Origin: Pelagophyceae sp. CCMP2097
Lineage: Eukaryota; Sar; Pelagophyceae
Length of the DNA stretch: 64,000 bases
Direction of reading: 5' to 3'
NCBI GenBank assembly: GCA_026770575.1
Contig: MU657173.1
Span: 715,564-779,563, forward strand
Under the pieces are notes generated by a model. It searched no databases and was not told the origin of the DNA. It worked only from the letters and a program-made list of their open reading frames with translations. Position 1 is the stretch's first letter. Each line of letters begins with the position of its first letter. Positions 43,665 through 54,774 of this stretch are shown piece after piece. Made by a program: the position numbers and the translations under genes.

Positions 43665-45899
43665 CTAGCGGCCGCCCATGGGGTTGCGCTGCGACACGCC
43701 TTTTTCCGTCTTGCGCGACGTGGAGCCGAGCTGCGTGCCCTGGCCGCGGAGGAGCGACTTTGGCTTCGCTTTGATGTCTCCGCACTTTGGAATGTGGCGC
43801 TCCCCGGCCGCCTGGTTGAAGCGGCGCTGGCAGTTCGGGCACTGGACGTACGACGGGTCCACCTTGGCCGCCGCCGCCGGCCGCACGGGCAGCGGCTTGC
43901 CCTGGGCGGTGGCCGCCGTATCCTCGCGCATGCTGCGCATGGCGTCGCGGAGGGCCTCGGACTGCTGCTGCCACTTCTTCTGCGGCTCGCCCGGCGCCGC
44001 CGGCGCCGCCGCGGAGACCTTGCGCGCCTTGGCCTCCTTCTTCACCTCCAAGACGCCCTTCTTGAACAGGTTGCGGTCTTCCCCTTCCAAGCCCTTTGCG
44101 CGCACGGCCGCCGCGTTGAACAGCTTGCGCTGCTTCTTCGGCGCGCACTTCGGGCAGCACCGGATGCCGTCCTTGGCCTCGAAGCGGTCTAGGACCTTGC
44201 AGGCGACCTCGCGGCCGCACGTGACGCACTCGCCGACTTCCCCGACCTCCATGGCGTCGTCCGGCAAGCCCGAAGTGCCAAACTCGGCGTGCGACGCCGG
44301 CGTTTTTGACGCGCGCGCCGGCGCCGCGCTAAAGGCGCCGTCGTCGTCGTCGTCGTAGCGGTCGCGCTGCGTCGAAGCGGGAGCCCGCCGCGCGCCGCCG
44401 CCGCGGTCGTCGCGCGGCGCGGGAGACTCGGGCCGCGCGCCGCTGCGGCTGAAGCCCTGCGCTGGCGCCGCGTCGCGCGTGTCGCGCGTGTCGCGCTGGT
44501 CGCGCGTGTCGCGCTGGTCGCGCGTGTCGCGCTGGTCGCGGTTGGATGCGCGCGAGGAGAGCGGCGCGGGCGACTGCGGCCGGCTGCGGCTCGGCGCGTC
44601 GTCGGCGGCCTTTGGCTTGTGCCACGTCGTCGTGCCCTGGGACTTGTTGTGATAATAAGTCTTTGTCGTTTTCGCGTCCGTGTGGCTCGTCCAGCCGTCT
44701 GGCAAGTCGTCGTCCCGCGGCCGGCGGCGGTCCGCGTCTTTGCGCGGCTGCGAGGCCGCCGGGGCGTCCGACTTCTGCCGGTCGAACGCCGACAGCTGCG
44801 CCTCCAAGTGCGCCACGCGCGCGCCCGCGGAAGACTTGCCGCCACCCACGGCGACGTCGTCGAAGTTCACGTTCGTCTTTGCCGGCTCGTCGTCGTCGTC
44901 GCGCGCCGCCGCCTGGAACGCCGGCACTTCAGAGTCGTCGTTCCACTCGGGCCTTCGGGCCGCCGCCGCCTGCGGCCGGCCGGGCCGCCGGCGGCGCTCG
45001 GCTGCGGGCTCGGCTGCGCCGCGCGAGTCTTTCCCGGCCGTGCTGGCCCCACCGTTGACCAACTCGTCGCGCGAGGGCCGGCGGTGCGCCGCGCCGAGGC
45101 GCTGCTGCGCGGAAGCCATCTCGCTGGCTGATTGCGTCCGCAGCTCCTTGGCCGCGTCCCCTTCGCGCGACCCCATCGACAACTTGAGGTCCGAGAGAGA
45201 GTCAGCTCTGGAGAGGCCGCCCTCGTCGCCGGACCCCGCGCGCGGCCGCGACCGGTCGCGGCCGCCGTAGGAGATTTGGATCGAAGGGTGCTGCTGCTGC
45301 ACGACCCTGCGGCGCGGGTGTCACAAAGGGCGCGCGTCACAAAGTCAAAAAGGGCGCGCGTCACAAAGGGCGCGCGTCACAAAGGGCGCGTCAATCAGGG
45401 CGCCCGTCCGCCTTGCCGGGACGCTGCGGCAGACGTGGCGAGGCGCCTGGCCTGGGAGCCGGAGAGCTTGCGGCGCCGGACGTTCTCGAGCAAGTCTTCG
45501 AAGTCCGACTCGGGCCTGCGCGGAAACGTCAAAGCGGCGCCGGCCCCGGTCCTCAACGGAGCCGTATGAGGCCCATCCCCACCCGGCGCGCCGCCCCGCC
45601 GCCGCGCCGGCCCCCCGCCCGGATGCGGCGGTGGCCGCGCCGCTCTCCTCTTAGAAAGCCCTTGGCCGCGGCGTCGCGAGGCGTTTGCGCGCTTCGCCGG
45701 GTCTTTCTGCGCCCCTTGGCCGGGGCGCCGGTGCGCGCATGCCGTCGGCGGCCTTGGCTGCGCCCGCCGCGGTGGGTCCAGGCGCGTTGCCGCCGGGCGG
45801 CCGCGTCCATGTGGTCTTGGACGTTGAGGCATGATGAAAGTACTGCTTGCCCGTCTTCTTGCAGACGTGGCCGCTCCAGCCCGGCGGCAGCGCCTCCAT
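43665..45899 (-). CDS. WW-domain and ZC2HC-type zinc-finger protein
   Basis: The ATG at 45899 begins MEALPPGWSGHVCKKTGKQY, HHASTSKTTWTRPP: a first WW domain. After one or two introns (an exon with PESDFEDLLENVRRRKLSG; a repeat-rich intron near 45305-45410) a long exon 45302-43665 carries a second WW domain (LPDGWTSHTDAKTTKTYYHN, TTTWHKP) and an Arg-Asp repeat (RDQRDTRDQRDTRD). It ends with two ZC2HC-like fingers (CVTCGREVACKVLDRF and CPNCQRRFNQAAGERHIPKC). WW domains bind proline-rich ligands; the ZC2HC pair occurs in ZC2HC1 proteins of unknown role. The precise N-terminal splicing is not resolved. Confidence 0.65.
45320..45400. repeat. Intronic tandem repeat (GTCACAAAGGGCGCGC)
   Basis: Four to five imperfect units of about 16 bp occur between the first exons of the minus-strand WW gene and its long exon, just upstream of the CCGCAG acceptor. 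Confidence 0.8.
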
Positions 45900-46014
45900 T
45901 TTAAAGACAAGGAGAGCCCGCCCGCCGCGGCCGTCCGATCGCAAAGGCCGTTAAGAGACCCGCGAGAAGGCACAGCGAGCCAATTTCGAAAGAACCGCGC
46001 GGACTCGGGGCACC

Positions 46015-46045
46015 TGAGATAACCACTTGATCCAAGAGGCAGCCG
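46015..46045. repeat. Dispersed 31-bp repeat, copy B
   Basis: Identical to 15861-15891. It is followed at 46069-46090 by 22 bases that match 91-112 in reverse complement, so 45.9-46.1 kb appears to be a mosaic of repeat pieces. No gene is supported in 45900-46432. Confidence 0.8.
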
Positions 46046-46432
46046 CGCGGCTCGGGGGAAGGCTTACGCGACGCGTGTCGTGGACGAGCACAGGACTCTC
46101 CGGCCGCGGCTCCCGGGAGGTGCGCAGCGGCGCAAGAAACCCTCCAAAAAAGCACTTTTTCCTCAGGGGTCCTCGGCACCGGTCGCGCGAACGCCCGCGG
46201 GAAAGGCGATGGAAACGGACGGCGCGGAAAGGACCGGACGCCGAAGAACGAACCCAGTGCACGCGTGAGGGCCTCCTTTTGTGCCAAAATCAAATCCTGC
46301 GACCCTGACTCATATTATGCATTTCGCACCGACTCATTTCGCACCGACCTCGGTCCGAGCGAGTCGGAGAGTGACGACGGTCGAGGTCACGGCGAGGTGC
46401 AAAAAAAATCGATGTGCAACGTTGTACTTTAG

Positions 46433-47339
46433 TCACGCTGCTGCGCGGCCTGCCGCGGCCTCCGGCGCGGCCTCGAGCGCGGCCACTGGCGCGGCCTCGT
46501 GCGCGTCGCGCGCGTCTTGCGAGTCGTGCTCGGGCCGCGGCGGGAGGGCGCCGAACTTTTCCGGGGGCCAGACGCGGACGATGACGCGGCCCTTGACCTA
46601 CGGGGTCGGCGTCGGGGTCGGGTTGGGGCCTTTGAGCCAGGCGGCGGGCCCCGTCGATGGAGCCTCTGCTGCCGCTCAAAGGCTGGCCTCGGCATGCGCG
46701 GCATTGACGCGGCGGTCTCGCGAGGGCCTCGGGCACGGCGCCGTAGTATCGCGAGTCGTTTGAGTTTCCGGTGTTGTCGCCCAAGAGCCACACACAGCCT
46801 TTGGGCACCACCGCCTTCGACGCCGCCGCGCCAAACGCGCTACGCAGCCAGGGTGCGGACGCGAAAGCCGGGGCCGCAGACTCACGGCGGGATTGGCTCG
46901 CCGGCGACAGCAGCGACGCGCTTGCACACCGTCCTACGTGGTCCTTTTTCGGCATTGTGTCTCGGCGGTCCCGGCGCGGCGCTTCCCCCGACGCTGTGAA
47001 GCGCTGCTGGGCGTTTGTGGGGGATTTCGCAATGACGACGTCGCCGACCTTGACTCGGCCGAACCGAGGTGTGAACCGTTCCATGATGACCACGTCGCCT
47101 GTGCGTCGCAGCTTTCGAGCTTTTGAGCACCGGAGCAATTCCGAGCACCGGTCCCACGAGGCTTCTTCTCGATGCCTTACGAGCGCCGGCCGCACGGGGC
47201 GTCACGCACCGGCTTCGGAGCACGTTGGGAGCATGCTCGGCCCGCAGCACATTGTGACCTCGAGGACATACTCGTGGAGGCAGTGCAACACCGCGCCAAA
47301 CTGAATAAGCTGCAGCGCCTGGTGCGCCCAGTCCCGGGC
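46433..47339 (-). CDS. Mitochondrial inner-membrane peptidase IMP1-like (S26)
   Basis: Signal-peptidase-type serine protease removing sorting signals in the intermembrane space. Reading 5' to 3' on the minus strand: LQLIQFGAVLHCLHEYVLEV, then the catalytic serine motif CCGPSMLPTCSEAG; after an intron, DVVIMERFTPRFGRVKVGD, VVIAKSPTNAQQ; then TVCKRVAAVAGEPIPP with the catalytic lysine region (CKRV); then VPKGCVWLLGDNTGNSNDSR, YYGAVPEAL; finally VKGRVIVRVWPPEKFGAL and an Ala-rich tail to the stop at 46433. The intron 46598-46721 fits only with a GC donor (CTC|GCGAGA). The S-K dyad and the GDN..S.DSR box are as in IMP1. The start lies upstream of 47339 and is not identified. Confidence 0.8.
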
Positions 47340-47344
47340 CTACG

Positions 47345-47957
47345 CGCCGCAGCGTCCGCCGCGCATAGCCCAAAGGCCCCGCGGCGGCGGCCCAAAGACG
47401 GCCTTACCGACTCTGTGGGTGGGGCCTCTGCCTGAGGTGCATGCGTCGACGCCCTTCGCCGGGCGTGCGTATCCGGCCTAAGCCGCTCCCAGGCGCGCGA
47501 CGCCGGCGGCCGCCGTATAGCGCGCGCGGCGGCGGCGAGGAGCGCCATCGGAACGCGGTCCGCACGGCTCTACCTTGCTCTTGGCGATCTCCGGCAACAA
47601 GTTCCTTCCTCGGCATCGTCCGGCCCCGTCGTTCAACCGGGCGCGGGCGCGCGCAGGCGTGACCTGGCTCTGCCGTTTCTGCCGCTGCGGCTGCTGCTGC
47701 TGGCCGCGGCGATGGACGTTGGGGCGGCCTTTGCCGTGGCACGGCGCGTCTCGTCAGAAACCGACGCCGCGTCCCGTCGCAGCGCCGCTCAACCGTCGCC
47801 GCCGCGGCGACTCGCGAATTCGTAGGCGCCGCGCGGGCTTCGTCGGCGGCAGACTCCGCCGCGATGACGCGCGCTGGCTCGGCGCGCGCGCCGGCGGCGC
47901 GCTCCGCGACGCGCGGCGGCAAGGTGCGCCGGCGGCGACGCGTCGGCGCGCGGTCCG
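47345..47957. other. Upstream of organellar polymerase, unclear
   Basis: GC-rich, with long minus-strand frames lacking domains. A plus-strand stretch near 47660-47825 (LALPFLPLRLLLLAAAMDVG) is hydrophobic and could be an alternative leader exon, but no joint to the polymerase could be built. Confidence 0.3.
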
Positions 47958-49723
47958 ATGCTGCTCCGCGCAGGCGTGCGTATGTTTAGTCAAGTCGCGG
48001 TCCAGAGTAAGTCCCCCGAGGCCGAGGTGGCGGCGGCCCCCGCCGAAACGGATAAGTTGCGCGCGCTGCACAACGGCTTCGTGCGTTTCCCCGGGGGCGC
48101 GGGCGCATTCGAAACCGTCTCAAGGGAGAGCCGTTTGTGGCTGGCGGGACTGGGAAGGAAAGTCGACGCTGAAATAGGAGCTCTGATGTTTGGCCCCTAG
48201 GAGCTTCCCATGCACCTGGAAGAGATATCGGTCGTGACGACGGTGGATGCGGCGAGGCGCGTCGTGGCGCACCTCATGGCGTCTTTCGAGTCGGACCCTC
48301 TGCGGTTCCACGCCGTGGACACTGAGGTCGATATTGACATCAACAACGTCGGGCCAGTGGGCAACGGCCGAGTGACGTGTTTTACCGTCTACTCGGGCGG
48401 CGACTTCTCCTACGTGGGCGCCGACGTCGGCGGCGACGTGCAAGGGGCGGCGTTGTTCGTAGACGTGTTGAATCTATCGGTCTTTGAAGTCTTCCGGCCC
48501 TGGATCGAATCCGCAGCGAGGAAAGTGTATCACAACTACGGGTTCGACCGGCACGTGATTGAGAACCACGGCTTTACTCTGGGCGGCTTCGCCGGCGACA
48601 CGATGCACATGGCGCGGTTCTACGACTCGTCCAGAGACAAGTTCGGCCGCGGCTTCTCTCTCGCCGCGTTAACAGAGGACTTGATCGACGGCCGGGCCAA
48701 GGTGGCGATGAAGGACTTGTTCCCCGACTTTTTCAAGTCTGTCAAGAAAGAAGGCCTCGGGATGAAGGCGACGATTGCGACGACGCAAAGTTCGCCAGAA
48801 ACGAGAGACGCCTTCATCGTCTACGCCGCCTACGACGCCAAAGCCACGTGGCTCTTGCACGACGTTTTAAAGACGCATTTGACAAACGAGCCCTGGGCGC
48901 CCATGTCGAACCCGGCGTTTGAGAAAGGGACTGCCGTTTTGAGAACCAATTACGACCTGTACTCCAAGTACTACGTCCCTTTCGGCCACGTCCTGACGCA
49001 AATGGAGCACGAGGGCATCTACGTCGACCGCGCCGGCCACTTGGAAAAGGCGCGGCTCGACGCGGCGGCAAGGCAGCGCGGGCTGACTGCGACGTTTCGG
49101 AATTGGGCGAAAAAGGTGCTCGGCGCAGAGGCCGACTTTCTCAATCCATCCTCCGCGGCGCAAATGCAGACGCTGCTCTTCGGCGGGTCCAGGAAACCAA
49201 ACGGCGACTTGGTGCCCACGCAGAGGCAGTTTTCCATTCCAAAGGACGTGATGGACAGCATGCAAACGGCAAACACTCTGCAAGATGATCTCGTCCTCAT
49301 GCTCCCCGAAGAGTATTACAAAAGACCAGACATCACCGGCCTCCAGCTGAAAGCGATACTTGCCGAGCGCGGCCTGCCGCAGACGGGGACCAAGGAGGTG
49401 CTGGTGCAAAAGTTAGTGGACAACGACCGCAACGAGCACTTGAAGACAAGAGGCATCGTGCGAAAAAAAAATCCCAAGAACAACGTCTTCCTCTTGGCCG
49501 CGGCGGTGCCGGGGGCTTTGGCGGTGCTGGGGGTGCCGGGGGCTCTGGCGGTGCCGGGCAAGGCCGTGAAAAAGATGACCGTCAAGGAGCTGCGGGAGGA
49601 ATTGGAGGCAAAAGGCCTCGTTCACGGGGGCCTCAAGAAGGACGCTCTGCAGCGCAGCGTCGAGGCGCACCGCGCCGCAGCGCCCGGTTCGCCGACGGCC
49701 GCCGAATTGAAGGCGGCAAACGA

Positions 49724-49783
<60 letters not shown>

Positions 49784-51480
49784 GAAGCGGGAGCACGCCG
49801 CCGCCTTCGACGAATTCAGCGACGACCCGCGTCCGCACCGGGGGGGCTCGCGCGCGGCCGGGCCCTTTCTCCGGAGACGTCGACGAGGCTGAATGGATGA
49901 CCCGCCTCTGCGTTCCATGTTCTCGAACCGCCTTTTGTAGACATCAAGGAGCTGCTGACGACGCTCCGCGGCCGCGGCATGTCCATGGGCAAGGAAACGT
50001 CTCGAGACGAGCTCGTCGCCATGTTGACGGGCGACATGGAGTACATGGACGCGCTGCGCGCGCACGCAGGCCGCGTCCCGCGCATCCTTGGGCGATGGTG
50101 TTTCGACGTTGTCCCAGGTACGCGCCGCAGCCGCGCCTGTTCCCGCGCGCGCCGCAGAAGAAGCAGGCGACTTTTATTCTGAAGAGCATTTGCGGCGGCA
50201 AGTTGGTCCCTGCGACTTGGACCAAAGGCGGGTCCCCGTCCGTGACGACCCTCGACCTGCAGAGACTGGCTGGCAAGGACCCAAAGGCAGGCAAGTTCGG
50301 GGTCGTGTACGAGTGCTTCGGGGGCACGGAGGCTTCCAAGGAGCTTTCGATTGCGCTGGAAGCGGTGAATGAGCTGTCCTTTGTGGAGAAGATGTTGTCG
50401 ACTTTTATAATTCCGTTGCAGACTTTAGCGGACAGCAATTCGCGGGTGCACACGCAGCTCAACATCGGCGCGGAGACGGGGCGGCTCTCCTCGAAGAAGC
50501 CGAACCTCCAGAACCAGCCCGCGCTGGAAAAGGACGTCTTCCAGATCCGAGCGGCGTTCCGCGCCGAAAAAGGCAACAAGCTCATCGTAGCAGACTATGG
50601 CCAGCTCGAACTTCGAGTGCTGGCGCACGTCGCCGACTGCAAGTCCATGATCGAGGCCTTTGAGGCGGGCGGGTGCTTCCACTCGAGGACGGCCGTGGGC
50701 ATGTTCCCCTACATCCGAGCCGCGGTCCAAAACGGCGAAGTCTTGCTGGAGAAGGGGATCGACCCGGCCGACGCGGGCAAGCCTTTGGTGAAGGACAAGT
50801 ACGGGTCGGAGCGACGCCAAGCCAAAATGATCAACTTCTCCATCGCGTACGGCAAAACGGCCCACGGCCTCGCCGAAGACTTCGGCTGTACCACACAAGA
50901 AGCAAAGCTGAAGATCGACGCCTGGTACAGCGACCGGCCAGAGGTGCGCTTCGAATGCGGGGGGGGTTCTTCGACTGCGGTTGTATTCCACTGCGGCATG
51001 GTCGAATCGCCTCCTAGGTGCTCAAGTGGCAGGAGGTGAACAAGAAGAGCGCCATGACAAAGGGCTTCGTCTCGACGATTATGGGCCGGACGAGGAAGCT
51101 GCCCGACGCGTCGTCGGAGCTTGCGACTTTGCGCAACACGGCCATGCGCGCCGCGATCAACACCCCCATCCAAGGGTCCGCCGCCGACATCGTCACCTTG
51201 GCCATGCTCCACCTCTTCGACTCGCCGGTACTCCGCCGTCTGGGCTGGAAGCTGCTGCTGCAGATCCACGACGAAGTTATCTTGGAAGGTCCGGAAGCGT
51301 CCGCAGACGAAGCGTACTCCGAGGTCAGCTTCACAACCCGGGCCACCCATCCGAGACCCAAAGCATTCCTAGGTGAAGCGCATCATGCAGTCGCCCTACG
51401 ACGAAGAGGGCCTCGGCCGCCTCAAGGTCGAGTTGCCAGTCGACGCAGCAATCGCAGACACGTGGGCCGAAGGCAAGTAA
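47958..51480 (+). CDS. Organellar family-A DNA polymerase with SAP motifs (POP type)
   Basis: Plant and protist organellar polymerase. Exon 1 (47958-48116) MLLRAGVRMFSQVAVQSKS is a mitochondrial/plastid presequence; intron 48117-48200. The 3'-5' exonuclease half has HAVDTEVDIDINN (DxE), VYHNYGFDRHVIENHGF and FIVYAAYDAKATWLL. Inserted after it are SAP-like motifs (ITGLQLKAILAERGLPQTG, MTVKELREELEAKGLVHGG, and IKELLTTLRGRGMSM in the next exon) around a poly-Ala run from GCG repeats. The polymerase half has TGRLSSKKPNLQNQP, motif A VADYGQLELRVLAHV, motif B RRQAKMINFSIAYGK, PIQGSAADI and motif C LLQIHDEVI. Other introns are near 49828-49947, 50071-50160, 50944-51017 and about 51325-51372. It replicates organelle DNA; SAP motifs suggest added DNA binding. 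The mid-gene joints are approximate. Confidence 0.92.
49725..49785 (+). repeat. GCG trinucleotide run encoding poly-alanine
   Basis: About twenty GCG codons in a row lie within the linker of the organellar polymerase, between the second and third SAP-like motifs. A variable-length linker is likely. Confidence 0.9.
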
Positions 51481-51519
51481 GTCGTACTTTAAAAAAGCGC
51501 CGTCCAAAGCGAGCGAGTT

Positions 51520-52810
51520 TCAAATAGAGGTGCACGGCGCTTCGTCGGCGCGCGGCTTCTTGGGTGGTCGGACGTCGTCGCTCCCGGGCGAGTCGCGGCA
51601 TGCCGGCGGCGGCGTGACGGCACGGTCGCCGCCGCTGCCGTCGCTGTCGGAAATCGCGCGAGGGCGCGCGCACTTGAGCAGCTCGACGGCGGCGCGGATG
51701 GCCGCGAGCGCGGCGTCGGCGGGCTCGAGGAGCGAGTTCCGAGAGAGCTGCATCGCCAGCGCAATGTGGCGCGGCGGCCTAGAGGCACGTCGAGAGCGGC
51801 GGCGAAGAGAGTCACTCACACGTCGACGTTGACGTTGTAGACGGGGACCCCCTTATCCTTTGCCCTTCTGAGCGCCTCTCGCGTCACTTCGACGACAAAA
51901 GAAGTCCCGATGAATAAAACTGCGTCCGCCTCGTCTAGCCAGGAATCCCAGGCCTCTGCCTCGAAGAAAAAGTGTGTGTCGTACATCTCGTCGAAGAGGA
52001 GCGCCAGCCTAGGCAAAACATGCAGCGCAAAGGAGACGGGCGGTCGGGACGTACGGGACGAGCGTGCCTACAAAAAGCCGCGGTCAAAGGCTGGCGAGGA
52101 GGCAGCCCGGGCCTCCGAGCACGTACCGCCGCACTTTGGACACGCGGGGGCCTTTTCCACGTGCAGCGCGCGGATGGCCATCACGTCCTCTTTCGAAATT
52201 TCCGACTCATCGAACCACTCCTCCCCTGCCGCCTTGACCGCGCACTTCTTCGCCCCGCCAAAACGCGCGCAGCGGTAGAGTCCGACTCGGCCGTGCGCTT
52301 CGACGAGCTGGGCGTCAGGAACGGCGTTGACATGAAGACCATCCACATTCTGTGTGACGACTTTCACACCCGCAGACAGACGGCAAAGAAAGGCCAGGTC
52401 GTCGTGCGCCCGAGACGGCCGCGCGGACCGCACGCGCTCGCACTCGAACGCGGGGAGCCAGAACCTGCGATGCGGACGTCGCGCGCGACACAGCCAAAGG
52501 GGCCACAAAGCCGGTGTACAAGGGGCCTCTTACTCGTTGTACCATTTCGGAGCATCCTTCTTAAACTCCTTGCGCGTCCCGAGCGTCGTCACGTTGGCCG
52601 ACCAGACGGCGCCGGCGCCGGATCTATAGATTCGGCTTCCGAGGGGACGGTATCAAAGGGGGTGACTTCCAAGGAGTGCCGCAGACCGCGCGGACCCGCG
52701 TCACGCACCGGAACGCGGCGATGCCCGAGGCGACGGAGAGGCCCGCGCCCGTGATGACCTTATGGCGGCGGTGACGCCGGCGCCGCGGGGCGAGGCGCCA
52801 CGACGGCCGC
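51520..52810 (-). CDS. Sirtuin NAD+-dependent deacylase
   Basis: Several exons on the minus strand. The NAD site reads HKVITGAGLSVASGIAAFR, then SGAGAVWSANVTTLGT, EFKKDAPKWYNEFWLPAF, HDDLAFLCRLSAGVKVVTQN with VDGLHV, the catalytic histidine VEAHGRVGLYRC, the zinc cysteines (YRC, KKC, CPKCGG), then LALLFDEMYDTHFFFEAEAW, ADAVLFIGTSFVVEV and VPVYNVNVDV. Verified introns are 51779-51819 (41 nt) and about 52009-52132; others use GTAAGA and GTGCGT donors. The last exon (51778-51520) is a proline-rich tail. GAGLSVASGIAAFR departs slightly from the usual GAGIS..SGIP.FR. Sub-class and location cannot be fixed; the 5' end is incomplete. Confidence 0.85.
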
Positions 52811-52824
52811 TGCCGCTGCCAAAG

Positions 52825-52895
52825 GCCTCTGCTGCCAGACGCCTCTGCTGCCAGAAGCCTCTGCCAAACGCCATTGCTGGCAGACGCCTCTGCCG
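52825..52895. repeat. 16-bp degenerate tandem repeat
   Basis: About four to five units of a GCCTCTGCTGCCAGA-type sequence lie at or just upstream of the sirtuin 5' end. On the minus strand they would encode a Gln/Ala-rich stretch if translated. Confidence 0.75.
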
Positions 52896-53468
52896 CGGCT
52901 GCGCCGGGTCTGCCGGCGACAGACTCTGTATCGGACGACGACGTTCTTCGACGTCGCGATCAGCGCCGCGATTTCCTATCGCCATGATGCGTCGGCGCCG
53001 CTGCATAGGCCGCCCGTATGCGATCCGCCGCATATGGCGACTCGCCTGGATGATGTCGGATCGGGGCCGCGGCGGTTCTTGCGAGGATGGTGGTTCCTTT
53101 GCAGTGGCCGCGCGGCCCTGCGCGGTCCGCGCGACGTGCGTGGCCATATGCTGCGGAGCGCGTACTCGGCCTTTGACGCGCCGGGGCCGCACCCGCGTGG
53201 ACGGGTGGCGTGGGCGCCTCCGCTCCTTGGCCAAGTTCACTTCTTCGCAAGGGATTCGAAAGGGAAAAGACGGAAATTTTAGGGAAAATGCACGGGCGGA
53301 AAGTTTTGCAAGCTGATGTGCCCAACCCCCAACGGGGCCAAACGCCCGGCGTGCCGTCCCGTACGACCGCGGCCCCCTTTTCGCGCAGCACCAGGGGCCT
53401 TCCCTGCGCGCTGGATCCGGCTTTCGGCGACCCAAGGGCTTTCTGGATTTTCGGCGACTAATTCAACG
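52896..53468. other. Divergent intergenic region
   Basis: This lies between the sirtuin 5' side and the IspD start and should contain both promoters. Open frames here lack domains. Confidence 0.35.
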
Positions 53469-54664
53469 ATGTTGACCCGACTGCTAATCGCCTTGCTCCC
53501 GTTCGGGCTGGCCTTCGCGCCGCCGCGCGGGCTGCGCGCGGCGCGGCCGCAGGCGCAGGCGACGCGTCCTATACCGGCGCCTTGGTTGAAACAGGGGTCG
53601 TAGATTCGGACCCTCGAACGCAGGCCTGTATGCAGCGGCCGACGACGTCTCCGTGATCCTGTGCCGCTCCTGCGTCTTCGCCACCCCGCCCGGTGTCGTC
53701 GAACTGACTGGCGCCTCGTCTAGGCTCGCTGGCGGCACGGGCTCGCGCATGAAGGCGGCGCGTGCCCTCGCTTGCTCGTTTCCCGCGCGAGCCGCTTCTA
53801 GGACCGGCCGAAGCAGTTCTTGGAGCTGCAGGGCAAGCCGATCCTGGAGCACTCGCTGGACCTGTTTCTGTCCCTCGAGGGCGTCGGCCAGTGCGTTTCC
53901 GTCTCCCGCGGCGCGATACTCACCGCCCTCGCAGCCAGAAACGGAAACGCAGCCAGAAACGACGCGGGCCAACGAATTTCCATAGGCTCGTCCTCGTCAT
54001 CAATGCAGAGTACCGCGACATGTTCGCAAAGTACACGGACGCGCGCCTCGTGAGTGGAAGGTCGCGCGGCGAGCCGGATGACGGAGGACGCCTTGGGTCG
54101 AGACGGAGGACGCCTCACGTTGAAAGACGACGCGCTCTCAGGTCTTCGCGGACCCGGGCAAGGAGCGCCAGGACTCTGTGAAGAGCGGCTTTGCGAAATG
54201 CGCCAAGCGCGGCTCCGGCGTCGTTTGAAGCGCTCTTGTGCAAATGCTAACGCTCGCAACGCAGGTCCGCGGCGCTCATCTGCATCCACGACGCGGCGCG
54301 GCCGCTGGTGACGCCGGTGGAGATTACCAACGTTTTGCAAGACGCGCGCACTCATGGCGCGGCTGTGCTGGGCGTGCCGATGAAGGCTACCGTCAAAGAG
54401 TCTGAAGACGGCCAGTTCGTGCTCCGCACAGTGGACCGCTCGCGACTCTGGGAGGTGCAGACGCCCCAGGTCATCACGCCGGCGCTTCTAGCGCAGGGGT
54501 TTGCAAAGGTCGCTGCGGAGGGTTTGGCTATCACGGACGATGTCTCGATGATCGAACAGTTGGGTTTACCGGTCAAGTTGACTCTTGGAGAGTACACCAA
54601 CCTCAAGGTCACCACGCCCGACGACATGATCGTCGCCACGCAGATCCTGGACCAGCGCAAATGA
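53469..54664 (+). CDS. ispD: 2-C-methyl-D-erythritol 4-phosphate cytidylyltransferase, plastid
   Basis: Third enzyme of the plastid MEP isoprenoid pathway (CTP + MEP to CDP-ME). The leader MLTRLLIALLPFGLAFAPPR has a signal peptide and an AFAP motif typical of complex plastids. Joined pieces: VSVILLAGGTGSRMKA (nucleotide loop; the intron splits a Leu codon), DRPKQFLELQGKPILEHSLD, LFLSLEGVGQC, LVLVINAEYRDMF, VFADPGKERQDSV, SAALICIHDAARPLVTPVEI, AAVLGVPMKATVKE, LWEVQTPQVITPALL and the end VTTPDDMIVATQILDQRK. The junction after SRMKA needs a GC donor to keep phase, and the junction after GVGQC is unsolved. The last exon runs to 54664. It pairs functionally with ZDS at 25.6 kb. Confidence 0.88.
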
Positions 54665-54774
54665 TTTCACTCTGGACCGCGCCCCACCGCGCGAGGCGCC
54701 GAGGCGCACAGACGCACTTAGTCACAATAACAACAACAGTCTTCCGCCCGCGTTGCGGGGTTTGCGAATTTTCA

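Noticed and set aside
43665..44229. Gly/Arg-rich minus and plus frames under the WW/ZC2HC exon
   Set aside because: These are shadow frames of an exon with clear WW and zinc-finger text.
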